Shown one piece after another: positions 42,654 through 50,870 of a stretch of DNA of 64,000 nucleotides (positions within the stretch are counted from its first letter, which is position 1; each line of letters starts with the position of its first letter). The stretch is from positions 372,001-436,000 of the forward strand of contig JAWKOC010000003.1 in NCBI GenBank assembly GCA_041391365.1. The letters run 5' to 3'. The notes below the pieces were generated by a model. It saw only the letters and a program-made list of their open reading frames with translations. It was not told where the DNA came from and did no database searches. The stretch is from JAGRAX01 sp041391365 (GTDB lineage Bacteria > Bdellovibrionota_G > JALEGL01 > JAGRMV01). A program made the translations under genes and the position numbers.

Positions 42654-42752
42654 TGGCTCCCCTTAGGCGGGCTAGTACTGTGTCGGTCCTCGCTGGCTCG
42701 GACCTCCCAGCATTCCGATCCGCTACTCGCGGATCTCCTAACCGGGGCATAA
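42654..42752. other. GC-rich, highly structured spacer beside tRNA-Asn
   Basis: About 100 bp clearly richer in GC than the island to its left. Outer arms GCTCC-CC-TTAGG (from 42657) and CCTAA-CC-GGGGC (to 42749) pair with one internal mismatch. Inside are GGTCC-N10-GGACC and the 7-bp hairpin GATCCGC-TACTC-GCGGATC (42717-42735). It begins with TGGCTCCCC, identical to the 3' end of the neighbouring tRNA (42814-42822). No ORF is credible. It could be a small RNA, a decayed tRNA or an integration remnant. Confidence 0.4.
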
Positions 42753-42763
42753 ACCTCGACCCC

Positions 42764-42813
42764 GATTCCAAAAAACAAAAAGATTTTCCACCCCTATGGG
42801 GTAAAAAATCTTT
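42764..42813 (-). terminator. Intrinsic terminator of tRNA-Asn
   Basis: On the minus strand a 17-pair stem (core ACCCC-ATA-GGGGT, extended by two T-G wobbles and AAAAGATTTT/AAAATCTTTT) is followed by TTTTGTTTTTT. It begins immediately at the tRNA 3' CCA. Confidence 0.85.
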
Positions 42814-42889
42814 TGGCTCCCCGGGACGGGCTCGAACCGCCGACCCATTGGTTAACAGCCAATTGCTCTACCGACTGAGCTACCGGGGA
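42814..42889 (-). tRNA. tRNA-Asn (anticodon GTT), CCA encoded
   Basis: A 76-nt cloverleaf: acceptor TCCCCGG/CCGGGGA, discriminator G, encoded CCA, D-arm AGCTCAGTCGGTAGAGC, anticodon loop with GTT in GGCTGTTAACC, T-loop GTTCGAG. It is a close match to bacterial tRNA-Asn. It borders the AT-rich accessory island, the usual place for integration. Confidence 0.96.
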
Positions 42890-42950
42890 ATAAAACGTGT
42901 TCCATGTCGCGTGCCGTGTTGTGTCCTAGGCCCCGACCAGAAGATGCTCG

Positions 42951-42979
42951 TTTTACCCTCGATCCAAGCTCGATGTCAA
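42951..42979 (-). promoter_or_regulatory. Putative tRNA-Asn promoter
   Basis: Minus strand TTGACA (42979-42974), 17 bp and GTAAAA (42956-42951), about 60 bp upstream of the tRNA 5' end. Confidence 0.5.
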
Positions 42980-43004
42980 TTCTTTCCTTGCCCAGGGATG
43001 GATT

Positions 43005-44096
43005 TTATCTCAAATACAAGGGCAAAAGAGCGGGGGATAAAATCTCTTTGTTTTCCAGCAAGGTCTTGAACAAGGCCATGTATTGGAGAGAAACTTTCCC
43101 CACGTAGAGCAGTTTGAGCTCTTCGGATTTGAGACTTTTGAGTTTGTTTCGCCCTTGCAAATAGATGTGGTCTCGAAGAAATCCACCTTTTTGGGAAGTA
43201 TCTCGGAGGCCGATCTTGCATCGTTCGGTCATGCTGTAGGCGCGCTCTGCAGGAAAGTGTTGAGCTAGGATGCGAAACACCTCAAAAAACGAATGTTCCA
43301 TGCTGTAGCTTACCGCCAACACTCTCCCCGCATATCTGCGCAGATGATGATCTTTGTAGGGTTGAAATCGTAGCTCCAATTCCAGGGACAAACCGTCTTC
43401 GGTTTCATCCTGCCCGTCCATGCCGATGGCAAAGATTTTCAGGGGTTGTCTGCGTCCGTTGGACCAGCGAAACACACTCACGTCAATCATGTGTCGGATG
43501 AACTGGTCAATCATGGTTTTGTTGGCCAAAATTCCTGGCTGGAGATTGATTTTGCGGTGAACGGTATCACATTCGGCCAGCCAAATGTTTTTGCTTTCTT
43601 CCCGTACGGTCCAGCCATCAATGCGGTGAATGGTGAATTGTTCGCGAAGCTGCTCTTCTACGACTTTGATGCCAAAAATGCGATCGGGCTCCTTGAACTC
43701 TCGTGTTTTTCGAATGATGTCCTTGGCCTGTTGGATCAGATCAGCGCCAGGAATGCCATAAATTTTTTGGCTCTGATCCGTGATGGCATCGGATCCAATG
43801 TGGGAAATCAACTCGATACGAGTCAGAAGTTCGCGAATCGTGTTTTTGTAGATGGGAGCCAAGGGACTGTCCCCACAATCGATGCTCAGGAGTTTTTCCT
43901 TGAGCTCTTGCATGGGTCCCACAGAAATCTCATACTCGAATTGGGGATTGTAGACCTTGCCTTGGGTGATGTGGTCAAAAAAGACCTCCCGCTCTTTTTG
44001 ACGATTGGTGGGAATCAAATGATCTAGCGTGCGAAAATCGTTGCACAATTCAAACATCACATCGTCGATGTGTCGAACAGCTTCTACCGCCTTCAT
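43005..44096 (-). CDS. DUF1704 (KIAA0895/MATCAP-like) protein with degenerate metalloprotease site
   Basis: A 363-aa protein. The general architecture of the DUF1704/'QEGLA-motif' family is recognisable around RHMIDVSVFRWSNGRRQPL and IGMDGQDETEDGLS. In active MATCAP-type peptidases these read HExxH...NGxxQP and G..Y..TQEGLA. Here HExxH is HMIDVS (Glu and second His lost) and QEGLA is EDGLS. It is therefore probably catalytically inactive, or uses other residues. Cytoplasmic, no signal peptide. Divergent from guaB by 66 bp. The function is unknown. Confidence 0.7.
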   Translation of the reverse strand: MKAVEAVRHIDDVMFELCNDFRTLDHLIPTNRQKEREVFFDHITQGKVYNPQFEYEISVGPMQELKEKLLSIDCGDSPLAPIYKNTIRELLTRIELISHIGSDAITDQSQKIYGIPGADLIQQAKDIIRKTREFKEPDRIFGIKVVEEQLREQFTIHRIDGWTVREESKNIWLAECDTVHRKINLQPGILANKTMIDQFIRHMIDVSVFRWSNGRRQPLKIFAIGMDGQDETEDGLSLELELRFQPYKDHHLRRYAGRVLAVSYSMEHSFFEVFRILAQHFPAERAYSMTERCKIGLRDTSQKGGFLRDHIYLQGRNKLKSLKSEELKLLYVGKVSLQYMALFKTLLENKEILSPALLPLYLR

Positions 44097-44107
44097 CGAA
44101 TTTCACC

Positions 44108-44136
44108 TTGACTCTTCATCACTATAGACATACAGT
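44108..44136 (+). promoter_or_regulatory. guaB promoter
   Basis: TTGACT (44108-44113), 17 bp and TACAGT (44131-44136), leader about 20 nt with AGAAAGAG before ATG 44163. No purine riboswitch fold is seen. Confidence 0.5.
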
Positions 44137-44162
44137 TCACTCGCATAAAACAGAAAGAGTTT

Positions 44163-45620
44163 ATGCAAGACCAAAAATTTCCTCAAACATTATCGTTTCA
44201 AGACGTTCTCATTTTACCAGGGAAAAGCAATGTTTTTCCCAAAGATGTGGAACTGAACACCTTTCTTTCCCAGTCTCTTCGACTCAACATCCCTTTGATC
44301 TCAGCGGCCATGGATACAGTGACAGAGTCGCAAATGGCCATTTCCATGGCACAAAGCGGGGGGTTGGGTGTCATTCATCGGAATTTCACCATCGAAAAGC
44401 AAGTCAAAGAGATTCGAAAGGTAAAAAAGTCTGAAAGTGGTTTGATTTTGGACCCCATCACGATTTCTCCCACGACCACCGTGGCCCAAACGTTGGAAAT
44501 CATGGAGCGCAATCGCATCAGCGGAATTCCTGTGACCGAGGGAAAAAAGCTGGTGGGAATCATCACCAATCGTGATCTTCAATTTGAAAAAAATCACGAT
44601 CAAGAGGTTCGAAACATCATGACCAAGGAATTGGTCACGGCCAAAGAAGGAATTTCATTGGAAGATGCCAAGGATCTTTTGCACAAACACCGCATTGAAA
44701 AACTTTTGGTGGTGGATGGAGAATTTTCACTCAAGGGATTGATCACCATCAAAGATATCAAGAAAAATTTACAATATCCACACTCCAACAAAGACAAACA
44801 GGGACGTCTCAAAGTAGGTGCTGCGGTTGGAACGGGACAAAGCAATTATGAACGAGCACAGGCATTGATCGAAGCTCAAGCCGACGTGATTGTTGTGGAC
44901 ACTGCTCATGGACATTCGGAATACGTCATCGAATTTGTGAAACGACTTCGAAAAGATTATCCTCAGGTGGAAATCATTGCTGGCAATATCGCTACCGCAG
45001 CGGCATGCAAGGAATTGATTTCCGCGGGAGCCAACGCCGTGAAAGTTGGAATTGGTCCTGGATCCATTTGCACCACTCGAATCATTGCAGGCATCGGTGT
45101 GCCTCAATTGTCTGCCATCATGGATGTTGCGAGTGTGGCCAAAAAAGCAAAAATCCCTGTCATTGCCGATGGAGGCATTCGATATTCTGGAGATATTGTC
45201 AAAGCTCTTGCCGCAGGTGCCAGCAGTGTGATGATCGGTTCTCTTTTCGCAGGAACCGACGAAGCTCCTGGAGAGGAAATTTTGTATCAAGGTCGAACGT
45301 ACAAAACCTATCGAGGTATGGGATCTATTGGTGCGATGAGAGCAGGTTCAGCGGACCGATATTTTCAGGATCATGCACGCAACGATTATAAGTTTGTTCC
45401 CGAAGGGGTTGAGGGTCGAGTTCCTTACAAAGGCTCTTTGTCCAATATGATTCATCAGCTCCTGGGCGGCATTCGCGCGGGCATGGGATACATCGGAGCC
45501 AAAGACATCCCCACCTTGCAAGAAAAAGCAGAGTTTGTTCGCATCACCGATGCCGGTCTCAAAGAAAGCCACGTTCACGACATCACCGTGACCAAGGAAA
45601 CCCCCAACTATCGAAGTTAA
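44163..45620 (+). CDS. guaB: Inosine-5'-monophosphate dehydrogenase
   Basis: A 485-aa enzyme oxidising IMP to XMP, the first committed step of GMP synthesis. LSFQDVLILPGKS opens the TIM barrel. Two CBS domains occupy about 95-210 (RISGIPVTEGKKLVGIITN and IEKLLVVDGEFSLKGLI). The catalytic loop is GIGPGSICTTRI with the active cysteine. GGIRYSGDIVKALAAGA and the flap GMGSIGAM...GVEGRVPYKG follow. Single gene here. guaA lies 3.2 kb downstream, so the pair is not an operon. Confidence 0.97.
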   Translation: MQDQKFPQTLSFQDVLILPGKSNVFPKDVELNTFLSQSLRLNIPLISAAMDTVTESQMAISMAQSGGLGVIHRNFTIEKQVKEIRKVKKSESGLILDPITISPTTTVAQTLEIMERNRISGIPVTEGKKLVGIITNRDLQFEKNHDQEVRNIMTKELVTAKEGISLEDAKDLLHKHRIEKLLVVDGEFSLKGLITIKDIKKNLQYPHSNKDKQGRLKVGAAVGTGQSNYERAQALIEAQADVIVVDTAHGHSEYVIEFVKRLRKDYPQVEIIAGNIATAAACKELISAGANAVKVGIGPGSICTTRIIAGIGVPQLSAIMDVASVAKKAKIPVIADGGIRYSGDIVKALAAGASSVMIGSLFAGTDEAPGEEILYQGRTYKTYRGMGSIGAMRAGSADRYFQDHARNDYKFVPEGVEGRVPYKGSLSNMIHQLLGGIRAGMGYIGAKDIPTLQEKAEFVRITDAGLKESHVHDITVTKETPNYRS

Positions 45621-45668
45621 AAAGTACCCGAAACTTTTTTGGTGAAAAGGTGCTGAGTGTTTTGTGAG

Positions 45669-47015
45669 TTACATCTCATTTTCAATTTCTTTCAAAATTT
45701 CTTTGCTTTGAAAATCTGCTGGATTGCGAACCTTGATTTTAGCCCCCATCTTTTCTAGAATTCGAAATAGACCCATCCACGTTCGATCAAAATACATAAA
45801 GGAAGAATTAAATATTTTAAAATCAGGATTCACCATCGCTTTTCGAAAAAGAGCAGATCCACGATCACAAAATTGATGATGTTTTTTTAAATCAAAGTAT
45901 TCATCTCGTAAGGGTTCAAGCATCCAATCATCAAATGGCTTAATCATGCTTTCATAGTGCTTTTCAAAATATGCTTTGAATTCTTCTCGATTTGAAAATG
46001 TAGAATTGTTGAAGCCAAAATTTGTATAGGCTTCTGAAATCTTTTCTTGATCTTTGGAAGCAACAGCCTCCCACATATTAATCATCAAACTGCCTTGTTC
46101 GTGTTCAAACTCTTTGATGCATCCAAAGTCTAAGATTCCAATTTTTCCATCTTCCCAAAACATATAGTTCCCCGGATTGGGGTCTGCGTGAAATTTTCCC
46201 AAGGAAAAGCAGCAATACATCACAAGATTGTAGAGTCGCTGTGCGATCAAATCGATCATTTCTTGACTGGGAGAAGACGCCAAAAACTCATTCAAATGTT
46301 TTCCATCAAAATACTCTGTGGTTAGGACATGTCCTCTGCAGTAATCTGGATAAACTTTTGGAATTTTTATGCTAGGAAAATGCAATGTATCGTAAAATTC
46401 CTTTGTGTTTTTTTGCTCAAGTTCATAATCGAGCTCTTCTTTTGTTTTTTCTTCGAGTTCATCAAACAACTGCAAAACAATTAAATCTTTCATTCGAGGC
46501 AAAACCAATGTCCGAATGACTTGCAGATCTTTTTCAATGCTTTGATCAATGCCGGGATATTGAATTTTCACCGCGACTTTCTCTCCTCCTGGAAGAGTTG
46601 CTGCATGAACTTGTCCCAAACTTGCTGCGGCGGTGGGGGCCAAGTCAAACTGAGAAAAAATGTCTTCGGGATTTTCCCCAAAACCATTTTGGATTACCTT
46701 TCGGACCAAGGCTCGATTTAAACCTGGGGCTTTGTAATGAGCATTGGCAAATGCTTTTTGAAAAGCGGGGGGGAGCAAATCTTTTTCCATGCTCAGTAGC
46801 TGTGCAAATTTGAGTGCCAGACCTTTGAGTTGACCCAAGCCCTGAAAAATCTGATTGGCAGATTTTTCCTGGGCTGCAAGTTTAGCCTCCTCGCCAGAAA
46901 TCAATGATTTGGCATAACCTGTAGCATAGGATATTCCAGCTTTGCCCAGACTTTTTGCGACGACGGTTCCCCTGGAAAAAGGATGAATGGGGATTTTGTT
47001 ATCCTTTTTGTTCAT
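45669..47015 (-). CDS. ABC1/UbiB (ADCK)-family atypical kinase
   Basis: A 448-aa protein. Family motifs: LKGLALKFAQLLSMEKD (variant KxGQ signature), the alanine-rich loop PTAAASLGQVHAA in place of a glycine loop, VAVKIQYPGI, FHADPNPGNYMF and ILDFGCIKEF. Relatives assist ubiquinone or lipid metabolism as ATPases/kinases. The start overlaps the TetR gene stop by 4 bp (ATGA), so the regulator and kinase form one operon. Confidence 0.9.
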   Translation of the reverse strand: MNKKDNKIPIHPFSRGTVVAKSLGKAGISYATGYAKSLISGEEAKLAAQEKSANQIFQGLGQLKGLALKFAQLLSMEKDLLPPAFQKAFANAHYKAPGLNRALVRKVIQNGFGENPEDIFSQFDLAPTAAASLGQVHAATLPGGEKVAVKIQYPGIDQSIEKDLQVIRTLVLPRMKDLIVLQLFDELEEKTKEELDYELEQKNTKEFYDTLHFPSIKIPKVYPDYCRGHVLTTEYFDGKHLNEFLASSPSQEMIDLIAQRLYNLVMYCCFSLGKFHADPNPGNYMFWEDGKIGILDFGCIKEFEHEQGSLMINMWEAVASKDQEKISEAYTNFGFNNSTFSNREEFKAYFEKHYESMIKPFDDWMLEPLRDEYFDLKKHHQFCDRGSALFRKAMVNPDFKIFNSSFMYFDRTWMGLFRILEKMGAKIKVRNPADFQSKEILKEIENEM

Positions 47016-47749
47016 GAGGGCTCCTTTTCAAATGGGGATTTTTTTTCTACAGGGGTGGATTTCTTTTTCATCATTTTGTCGAGCAAAGAAAATACATGTT
47101 CTTTGATGACGAAATGAAACAAATCAGAGGTTTTGGACAAAACTTGACTTTGCAGCAAGGCTTTGCTCACACCCAAAATTTTTTCAATCAGCTGTGTGGT
47201 GTTTGTATAGTGGCTGCTGTGATCTTTGATCCAATAAATCAAAACAAAAACATAAAGATCCCAAAAGGATCGGAGCACAAAACCATAGACCGGGGGTTTG
47301 GAAATTTCTCCCGCTTCGATGGCTGCCTGCAAGAGATCATGAATCATGCTCTCATATTTTTCTCGAACCGGAGCAAATCCTTGGGCAGATTGAAAAAAAT
47401 CCAAATTCAAAGCATCGTGAAGGATTTGGCTGACGAAGCTTCTGTTTTTTTCCAGAATCTCGAGTTGAGTCTCCAACAAAATTTGGATTTGCTCTTCAAG
47501 GTGGTAATTTCCAAAGTCTGGGATTTCAGTCAGTTTCTCACGGCATTCGTCTTGGATCAGCTCAAAAAATCGGAAAATCATATTTTCTTTGGTTTTGAAA
47601 TATTTGTAGGCGGTTGCTTGGCTAAGTCCAGCTTGAATCGAGATGTCTCGCAAGGACACTTCTGAAAAGCTCTTTTCTGCCATCATCTGTGAAGCCGTCT
47701 CCAAAATAACTTTTTCGTTCCGCAATTTTTCTTCTTGGCTGATTTTCAT
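47012..47749 (-). CDS. TetR-family transcriptional regulator
   Basis: A 245-aa protein. The N-terminal TetR HTH is clear: SFSEVSLRDISIQAGLSQA then TAYKYFKTKENMIFRFF. The ligand-binding C-terminal half is all-helical, with an unusually long lysine-rich tail (KMMKKKSTPVEKKSPFEKEPS-like end). Translationally coupled to the ABC1 kinase gene, which it probably controls. Two inverted repeats lie just upstream. Confidence 0.9.
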   Translation of the reverse strand: MKISQEEKLRNEKVILETASQMMAEKSFSEVSLRDISIQAGLSQATAYKYFKTKENMIFRFFELIQDECREKLTEIPDFGNYHLEEQIQILLETQLEILEKNRSFVSQILHDALNLDFFQSAQGFAPVREKYESMIHDLLQAAIEAGEISKPPVYGFVLRSFWDLYVFVLIYWIKDHSSHYTNTTQLIEKILGVSKALLQSQVLSKTSDLFHFVIKEHVFSLLDKMMKKKSTPVEKKSPFEKEPS

Positions 47750-47759
47750 AGGTCATTTA

Positions 47760-47806
47760 TAGAATTATATTTCTAAAAATGAAACATAATTTCTTATTTA
47801 TAAGAA
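47760..47806. promoter_or_regulatory. Candidate TetR operators
   Basis: TAGAA-N6-TTCTA (47760-47775) and TTCTTA-TTTA-TAAGAA (47791-47806) are inverted repeats within 60 bp upstream of the TetR ATG. They share the TTCT half-element, consistent with autoregulation. Confidence 0.45.
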
Positions 47807-47932
47807 TAAAAGCAATATTGGGATCAAAATGAGAAATGATCGAGGTTTTTTGGGGTTCGATTTGGGGTGCGAAGATCCACATTGCCGTTTTGGATTGTCA
47901 ACCTGGGTTGATCTGAGCTATGGTTTAAGGCA

Positions 47933-48739
47933 TTGAAGCTCATTCGGTTCATAGGATTTTTTTGGATTTGTTGCCTGTTTTCTTGTTACGAGTATCGAGA
48001 AAAAATCGTCATTGAAAAATCCATTCCATTGTACCCCATGCAATCCAATCAAGAATGCTGCCAAGATCGATTGGATCTAAGCCACTCTCAGGATCTGCAG
48101 CTTCATATTGAGGCTTATGTAGAAAACTCAGGATACAACGGTGAGGTCTTGATCGACAATCCTGCTGTATGGGTTTCGGGAGATCTGTCTACCATTGTAA
48201 ACCAGGTCGACTTTGACCGCCAAACCTATTCCTTTTCTACACTTTCCCAAAACATTCATTACGATTGCAAACATCGCAGCAGCAATGCATTCACCTACGT
48301 GTATCAAGATTCTCTGGATTCAGAAAAGGAACAATTTTTGGACCAAAAGTTTCATCCCAAACCTGTTGTAGAAAATTTTAATCCGAGAGCCTATGTTGAA
48401 GACAACGAATACGAAAAAAATAAACTGGAACAACAAAAACAAGAAGTTCTCGCCACAATCAATCATTACTATCAATTCGAGTTCAAAGAATTTCCATGTT
48501 CGATTCTTTTGGACCATCGATCCATGGACATTGAAGTCGAAATCATCATTCAGACTCCCTATCGAGAAGAATTGGATGGAATGACGTTGACACAAATTTT
48601 GGAAGATTCGAAAACACAATATCAAGTTCAAATTTTTCAAAGAGTTCTGATGTCATTGTTTGATGTAGAAGAGCATGAACAGAAGATTTTGATTGCTTCT
48701 ACCAAACCCATCGATCAAGAGTTAGAATTTGTTCGATGA
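47933..48739 (+). CDS. Lipoprotein of unknown function
   Basis: A 268-aa protein starting at TTG 47933, which gives a normal signal peptide (MKLIRFIGFFWICC) and lipobox LFSC with Cys18. The mature part has cysteines (QECCQD, YDCKHRS, FPCSIL), a charged coiled-coil-like segment near residues 155-175 (NEYEKNKLEQQKQEVLATI) and a beta-rich remainder. No known domain is recognised. TTGTCA-18 bp-TATGGT ends 8 bp before the TTG, so the mRNA may be almost leaderless. Confidence 0.75.
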   Translation: MKLIRFIGFFWICCLFSCYEYREKIVIEKSIPLYPMQSNQECCQDRLDLSHSQDLQLHIEAYVENSGYNGEVLIDNPAVWVSGDLSTIVNQVDFDRQTYSFSTLSQNIHYDCKHRSSNAFTYVYQDSLDSEKEQFLDQKFHPKPVVENFNPRAYVEDNEYEKNKLEQQKQEVLATINHYYQFEFKEFPCSILLDHRSMDIEVEIIIQTPYREELDGMTLTQILEDSKTQYQVQIFQRVLMSLFDVEEHEQKILIASTKPIDQELEFVR

Positions 48740-48788
48740 GTGTTTTCTTCTGGAAACTCATGCCAACCCTAGGTATAAGGTCTGATCA

Positions 48789-50312
48789 ATGATTGCCATT
48801 GTTGATTTTGGATCACAGACCACACAACTCATCGCACGAAGAATTCGCGAAATGGGGGTTTATTGTGAGATCCATCCTTTTGATGCTGACCCAGAAAACT
48901 TGTCTCATGACATTGAGGGGGTCATTTTTTCAGGAAGTCCTCATTCTGTATATGACGATCAAGCTCCTTTTTATCCGCAGTTGTGGACGGCGTTGAATCA
49001 ACCTATTTTGGGCATCTGTTATGGTGCGCAGATTTTGACCCATGGCCAGCAAGGCCGCGTGGAAAAAAGTGATCATCGCGAATTTGGTCGAGCTCATGTC
49101 ACACAAAAAAAACAAGATCCATTGCTGGAGGGAATCCATTTTCCTACCACCGTGTGGATGAGCCATGGAGATCAAGTCAAAGAACTTGCACCTGGATTTG
49201 AAACATTGGCTTCGTCTTCGAGTTGTCCCTATGCTGCGTTCGTCTGCACAGAAAAAAAACAATGGGCGGTCCAATTTCATCCAGAGGTGACTCATACCGA
49301 TCATGGAAAACGCATCTTAGAAAATTTTGTGCTGCGAATTTGCCAGGCCAAAGCGGATTGGTCGATGGGAAATTTTTTGGAAGATCAAATCCAGATCATT
49401 CGTGAGCGCGTGGGAAAAAAACAGGTGCTGTGCGGTTTGTCAGGAGGCGTTGATTCTTCGGTGGTCGCGAGCCTTTTGCACAAAGCCATCGGTCATCAGC
49501 TCAAAGCGGTGTTTGTGGATACTGGACTGCTTCGCAAAGATGAGGCTGTAGAGGTCCGGAAAGCTTTTGAAAAGTTAGGTGATTTCCCTCTTTATGTTGT
49601 GGATGCTAGTGATCGCTTTTACAAAGCCTTGCAGGGTCAAAGTGATCCAGAAAAAAAACGAAAAATCATCGGAAAAACGTTCATCGAGGTTTTTGAAGAA
49701 AAAGCCAAAGAGTTTTCAGATATTGAATTTTTGGCGCAGGGAACATTGTATCCAGATGTGATTGAATCAGTCTCCACGCGAGGGCCTTCCACAACCATCA
49801 AGACCCATCACAATGTTGGAGGTCTTCCGGAGCATATGAAATTGTCGCTCATCGAACCCTTGCGTGAACTTTTCAAAGATGAAGTGCGTGCGTTGGGTCG
49901 AGAGTTGGGACTTCCCTCCACGTTGATTGGAAGACATCCTTTTCCTGGACCTGGACTTGCAGTACGAATTTTGGGTGAAGTGACACAAGAAAAAGTGCGG
50001 GTCTTGCAACATGCCGACGCCATTTTCATCGAAGAGCTTCGCAGGGATCATCTCTATGATCAGGTCTGGCAAGCCTTGACCGTTCTTCTTCCCGTGCAAT
50101 CTGTGGGAGTGATGGGTGACGGGCGCACCTATGAAAATGCCTGCGTGCTTCGCGCCGTCACCAGTCAAGACGGCATGACCGCGGATTGGGCGCATTTGCC
50201 TCATGAATTTTTGGCCAAGGTTTCCAATCGCATCATCAACGAAGTTCGAGGCATCAATCGCGTTGCCTACGACATCTCCTCCAAACCTCCTTCCACCATT
50301 GAGTGGGAATAA
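48789..50312 (+). CDS. guaA: GMP synthase (glutamine-hydrolysing)
   Basis: A 507-aa enzyme aminating XMP to GMP. The N-terminal class I glutamine amidotransferase (1-190) has FSGSPHSVYD, the nucleophile loop LGICYGAQ, and WAVQFHPEVTHT. The ATP-pyrophosphatase domain has LCGLSGGVDSSVVASLL. The C-terminal dimerisation domain ends RVAYDISSKPPSTIEWE. AAGG lies 10 bp before the ATG. A long inverted repeat follows the stop. Confidence 0.97.
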   Translation: MIAIVDFGSQTTQLIARRIREMGVYCEIHPFDADPENLSHDIEGVIFSGSPHSVYDDQAPFYPQLWTALNQPILGICYGAQILTHGQQGRVEKSDHREFGRAHVTQKKQDPLLEGIHFPTTVWMSHGDQVKELAPGFETLASSSSCPYAAFVCTEKKQWAVQFHPEVTHTDHGKRILENFVLRICQAKADWSMGNFLEDQIQIIRERVGKKQVLCGLSGGVDSSVVASLLHKAIGHQLKAVFVDTGLLRKDEAVEVRKAFEKLGDFPLYVVDASDRFYKALQGQSDPEKKRKIIGKTFIEVFEEKAKEFSDIEFLAQGTLYPDVIESVSTRGPSTTIKTHHNVGGLPEHMKLSLIEPLRELFKDEVRALGRELGLPSTLIGRHPFPGPGLAVRILGEVTQEKVRVLQHADAIFIEELRRDHLYDQVWQALTVLLPVQSVGVMGDGRTYENACVLRAVTSQDGMTADWAHLPHEFLAKVSNRIINEVRGINRVAYDISSKPPSTIEWE

Positions 50313-50320
50313 CTTCTTGC

Positions 50321-50399
50321 ATTCGGGGCCGTACGACTGGACCCGAATTATAGACCGAAACTCGAACAAGAGTTCGGGTCCAGTCGTACGGCCCCGAAT
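50321..50399. repeat. 27-bp perfect inverted repeat downstream of guaA
   Basis: Arms 50321-50347 and 50373-50399 are exact reverse complements (core GGGGCCGTACGACTGGACCC), with a 25-nt loop that can itself form CCGAA-A-CTC / GAG-TTCGG. No T-run follows on either side. It begins 9 bp after the guaA stop and ends 77 bp before the next start. It is far longer and more GC-rich than the terminators in this window. Confidence 0.97.
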
Positions 50400-50475
50400 T
50401 GTGGGGAGAGTCAGGCTTGCTAGGTGGGAGAAATCAAGATATGCTCCATCTACAAGTTAGATAAGGAGAATAGTG

Positions 50476-50850
50476 ATGAGACAAATCTTTGGATTCATGT
50501 TTTTATTCATTTTTGGTCTGGTAGGTTGTCAAGCCAGCAAAATGCATACAGATATAGAGAGAGAACAAACACTGGGTGTGGTTCAGCAAAGCATTTCTCC
50601 TGGAATGTCACAGGCCGATGTCGCCACTGCGTTGGGATCTCCCAACATTGTGACCAACGATGCGCAAGGCAATGAAACCTGGATCTATGATAAAATTTCT
50701 TCTGAATCTTCTTACAAACAGGGCGATACCCTCTTCTTTGTTCGACGAACCGGTCGGGTTTCGACGCAGCAAAAAACGCTGACGGTTGTCATCAAATTCG
50801 ATGGGCAAAAACAAGTCGAAAATGTTCGTTACCATTCTTCCAAATTTTGA
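50476..50850 (+). CDS. Small BamE/SmpA-like lipoprotein
   Basis: A 124-aa lipoprotein, lipobox GLVGC with Cys18. The mature part has the SmpA/OmlA fold pattern: ISPGMSQADVATALGSPNIVT, NETWIYDKIS, then LTVVIKFDGQKQVENV. BamE-like proteins stabilise the beta-barrel assembly machine, but many SmpA-fold lipoproteins have other roles. AAGGAG lies 9 bp before ATG 50476. In operon with the next lipoprotein gene. Confidence 0.8.
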   Translation: MRQIFGFMFLFIFGLVGCQASKMHTDIEREQTLGVVQQSISPGMSQADVATALGSPNIVTNDAQGNETWIYDKISSESSYKQGDTLFFVRRTGRVSTQQKTLTVVIKFDGQKQVENVRYHSSKF

Positions 50851-50870
50851 TCACACAGGAGTAGAAACAA

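Noticed and set aside
42654..42822. The nine-base direct repeat as a firm att site pair
   Set aside because: Nine bases is short, the enclosed segment is only 160 bp and excludes the island, and no integrase is seen. It is kept only as a lead.
42620..43069. A 149-codon frame covering the tRNA-Asn region on the plus strand
   Set aside because: Its middle (SPGRARTADPLVNSQLLYRL) is the antisense translation of the tRNA gene, a well-known artefact. No ribosome site is present.
44097..44162. A purine riboswitch upstream of guaB
   Set aside because: The leader after the predicted promoter is only about 20 nt, too short for the aptamer.
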